DNA from: Gracilariopsis chorda
Lineage: Eukaryota; Rhodophyta; Florideophyceae; Gracilariales; Gracilariaceae
DNA length: 64,000 bases
Assembly (NCBI GenBank): GCA_003194525.1
Contig: NBIV01000041.1
Coordinates: 310,001-374,000, forward strand
Reading direction: 5' to 3'
The notes beneath the pieces are model-generated. The model searched no databases. It saw only the letters and a list, made by a program, of their open reading frames with translations, and was not told where the DNA came from. The position numbers and the translations under genes were made by a program. Shown here piece after piece: positions 62,330 to 64,000 of this stretch. Numbering within the stretch: the stretch's first letter is position 1; each line of letters begins with the position of its first letter.

Positions 62330-62700
62330 AATCCGATGGAACAGGGATTGCTACATCAAGGAGCAATCCCATCACGCAATCCCATCACGCAATCCCAATG
62401 CGAATAGCATTTCCATCGGATTGCAATCTATTTACCTTAAACGCAATCCCAAAACCCATCGCCCAACTCTAGAGTAGCACTCTCTCTCTCTCTTTATGGG
62501 TGCCTAAGTAGCACTCTAAACATAGTGTTTGCTTACATAGCAAGGATGAACGTTTCCTTCACCGGGTCTAAATCCCATCGCGCCATCTGATGTGGAGATT
62601 GCTTCTGAGAATGCCATCGACTTGCAATCTCTTGCAAAGATTGCAATCGCAAATTGCTGAGCTTGGGATTGCCATCGATGGCAATTCCATCGTTGAAAAC
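62330..62700. repeat. Low-complexity GCAATCCC/GATTGC zone
   Basis: Contains three near-tandem GCAATCCCA(T/A)C units (62360-62400) and many scattered GATTGC, GCAATC and CCATCG words on both strands, including ATTGCCATCGATGGCAAT, a perfect palindrome. Confidence 0.55.
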
Positions 62701-62769
62701 GCGCCCCTGCCCCTATCAGCTCCAGGTTCCGCCCGGCTGTCTGGATAAAGTTCATCATCGAACGTAAGT

Positions 62770-63580
62770 ACTTCAGCTCATCTTCAACGCCCCAGTCATC
62801 CCTCTCCTCTTCGAGAGCCGGATGGTTGAGAATCCGATCTACATACTCTTACAGTCACTTTCCATCTTGAACCTGCAGCCCTGCGCAAGTAATTCGTCCA
62901 AACTATTCGCAGATCACTTCTGCATTTTTGTCGTGGCCTTTATAAGCGCCTCTCTGTCTACGGCTTGTCAATCCATTTGCCCTGCGTCGCCCAACAGCAG
63001 AACTTTCAGTTCCTGGTTCGCCCCAATAACCTCTGCAGCAAAATCTCCTATTACACGCCCAATCGCAGCCGTTCGCTCCGTTTGCTGAAACGGAAGTAAT
63101 TTGCATTATATGAACAAGTTCTCACTCTCCTTCCGTCGTTTGATTCCACTTGCCACGCAAACTGCCGCTTACGTCGCGCTGCATGAAATACGCTCTATCT
63201 GATTGAGCGGCTCTTTTTCGAATCGATGACACAACTTGAAGGCCTTCCGCTTCCAGTACATTTCTGACCCACGGTAATACGTCTCCAAACCACCGACCAG
63301 GTACCACGGCTCTGAGCGAAAACCACGACTGCTTCATGATTTTTGGCTTCATGACACAGTTGCTCAACAAATACACCCATGCCAAACTCATCACTGCGCT
63401 CAATCCAGTCTTACTATGGTAAATTTTTTCTCATCTATCGATTCCCACGGTGCACAACTTTTGCGGTTTGTTCTGTCAGTTTGTACCACGCATATTACAT
63501 GAAACTGCTGAACTATCCAGCCTTCTTCTTCTTCTGAGTACCCGTACCACATGAAACGCAAACAATGACTTTGGAGCCCC
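62770..63580 (-). pseudogene. Degenerate coding remnant, unknown family
   Basis: Several minus-strand frames in order look coding but are broken by stops and frame changes. One piece has HCLRFMWYGYSEEEEGWIVQ and SIDEKKFTIVR (63400-63580). A second has RSDEFGMGVFVEQLCHEAKN (near 63330-63410). A third has TERTAAIGRVIGDFAAEVIG then KVLLLGDAGQMD and EALIKATTKMQK (62930-63090). I do not recognise the protein. It could be a decayed gene or an old mobile element. Confidence 0.35.
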
Positions 63581-63769
63581 ACCGTCGATTCTATAAACGC
63601 GTCTATTTTTTATCAGGATGGACTGACGCTCTCTGACGTACTTTCATCACATACGGAACTCAAAGTCTCTGTTCTGGCAGACGTTCAACAAACACGCGCT
63701 TGTTGTCTGGGTTCAGCACAAGTACCGTTTAGTTGATAAACAAGGATTGCCCTCTTACCACGTATTACT

Positions 63770-64000
63770 CATGTGTATTTATATGTCTGTGTGAATGTGT
63801 TCACATGGACAGTGCCCCTAATTCTGAGGCAACAGTAGATTGCTAACCTTTATTAACTTTCTAGGATGTAGAAGGCTAATCATCTATTCGACGGCTAAAT
63901 TCACCTAATAGACTCAATCGCATCTTTGGCTCCCTCGTTCAGAGTAACTTCATAGTCTTTTGTAGCCTTTTCGGAAGGTCGACACCTCGACGGGCGGAAC
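63770..64000 (+). repeat. Dispersed direct repeat, copy C (runs off the window)
   Basis: Collinear with copy A, with about 20 extra bases (AGATTGCTAACCTTTATTAA) inserted before the shared ACTTTCTAG. It continues beyond the right edge. Confidence 0.75.

Larger units (their letters stand above)
60845..64000. other. Gene-free right end with repeats
   Basis: No intact gene. It holds dispersed direct repeats (61549-61763, 61819-61875, 63770-64000) and a low-complexity zone of GCAATCCC/GATTGC words (about 62330-62700). A degenerate coding remnant lies on the minus strand at about 62770-63580. Confidence 0.5.

Noticed and set aside
1-64000. CRISPR array, operon structure or bacterial contamination
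   Set aside because: No regularly spaced repeats, introns are present, tRNA and ribosomal protein are eukaryotic, and genes are monocistronic.

Overview
The window is eukaryotic nuclear DNA, most likely from a red alga. It has large single-exon genes with only occasional short GT-AG introns (about 64 to 124 bp in the four genes where I can place them). It also has several proteins with plastid-type leaders (two start MAFIT, a Phe-containing start that resembles red-algal transit peptides), a DUF1995 photosystem-biogenesis-type protein, a phytyl-ester-synthase-like enzyme, a CCT-motif protein and an animal-type cryptochrome/(6-4) photolyase. The lineage call is inference from gene content and intron poverty; I saw no rRNA or organellar marker that would fix it.

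Layout. 1-6.3 kb: ribosomal protein eL29 (three exons, minus strand), an initiator tRNA-Met, a small CCT protein and a plastid acyltransferase/hydrolase. 6.3-12.6 kb: a gene-free stretch of decayed repeats, including a broken PIF/Harbinger-type transposase and two diverged repeats in opposite orientation. 12.6-16 kb: phosphoglucomutase and an LPA-acyltransferase-like gene, tail to tail. 16.55-22.73 kb: one complete Mutator-like element with 344-bp terminal inverted repeats that are nearly identical, a perfect 10-bp target-site duplication, and one intact protein of about 1735 aa that fuses a Ulp1-type cysteine protease, two zinc fingers, a MULE transposase core and a SWIM finger. 22.7-33 kb: sparse, with a small plastid-targeted protein, a large unknown protein and more repeat debris. 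33-60.9 kb: gene-dense, with neighbours mostly alternating head-to-head and tail-to-tail. 60.9-64 kb: repeats and degenerate coding sequence.

Most recognisable genes in the dense block are housekeeping: SMC5/6 (NSE4), biotin synthesis (bioB), splicing-type cyclophilin H, COPII coat (Sec23-like), recombination (RAD51D-like), sugar metabolism (ROK kinase, phosphomannomutase; phosphoglucomutase further left), vesicle traffic (Gyp7-type TBC RabGAP, possible BORC subunit), iron-sulfur assembly (frataxin), cation/proton exchange, and light response/DNA repair (cryptochrome/photolyase with a bZIP factor beside it). They are not an operon or a pathway cluster. Head-to-head pairs (bioB/cyclophilin H, membrane protein/DUF1995, Sec23/RAD51D, ROK kinase/PMM) probably share intergenic promoters.

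The main discovery candidate is the Mutator-like element: the protease and transposase are in one uninterrupted reading frame, and the termini look young enough for recent activity.
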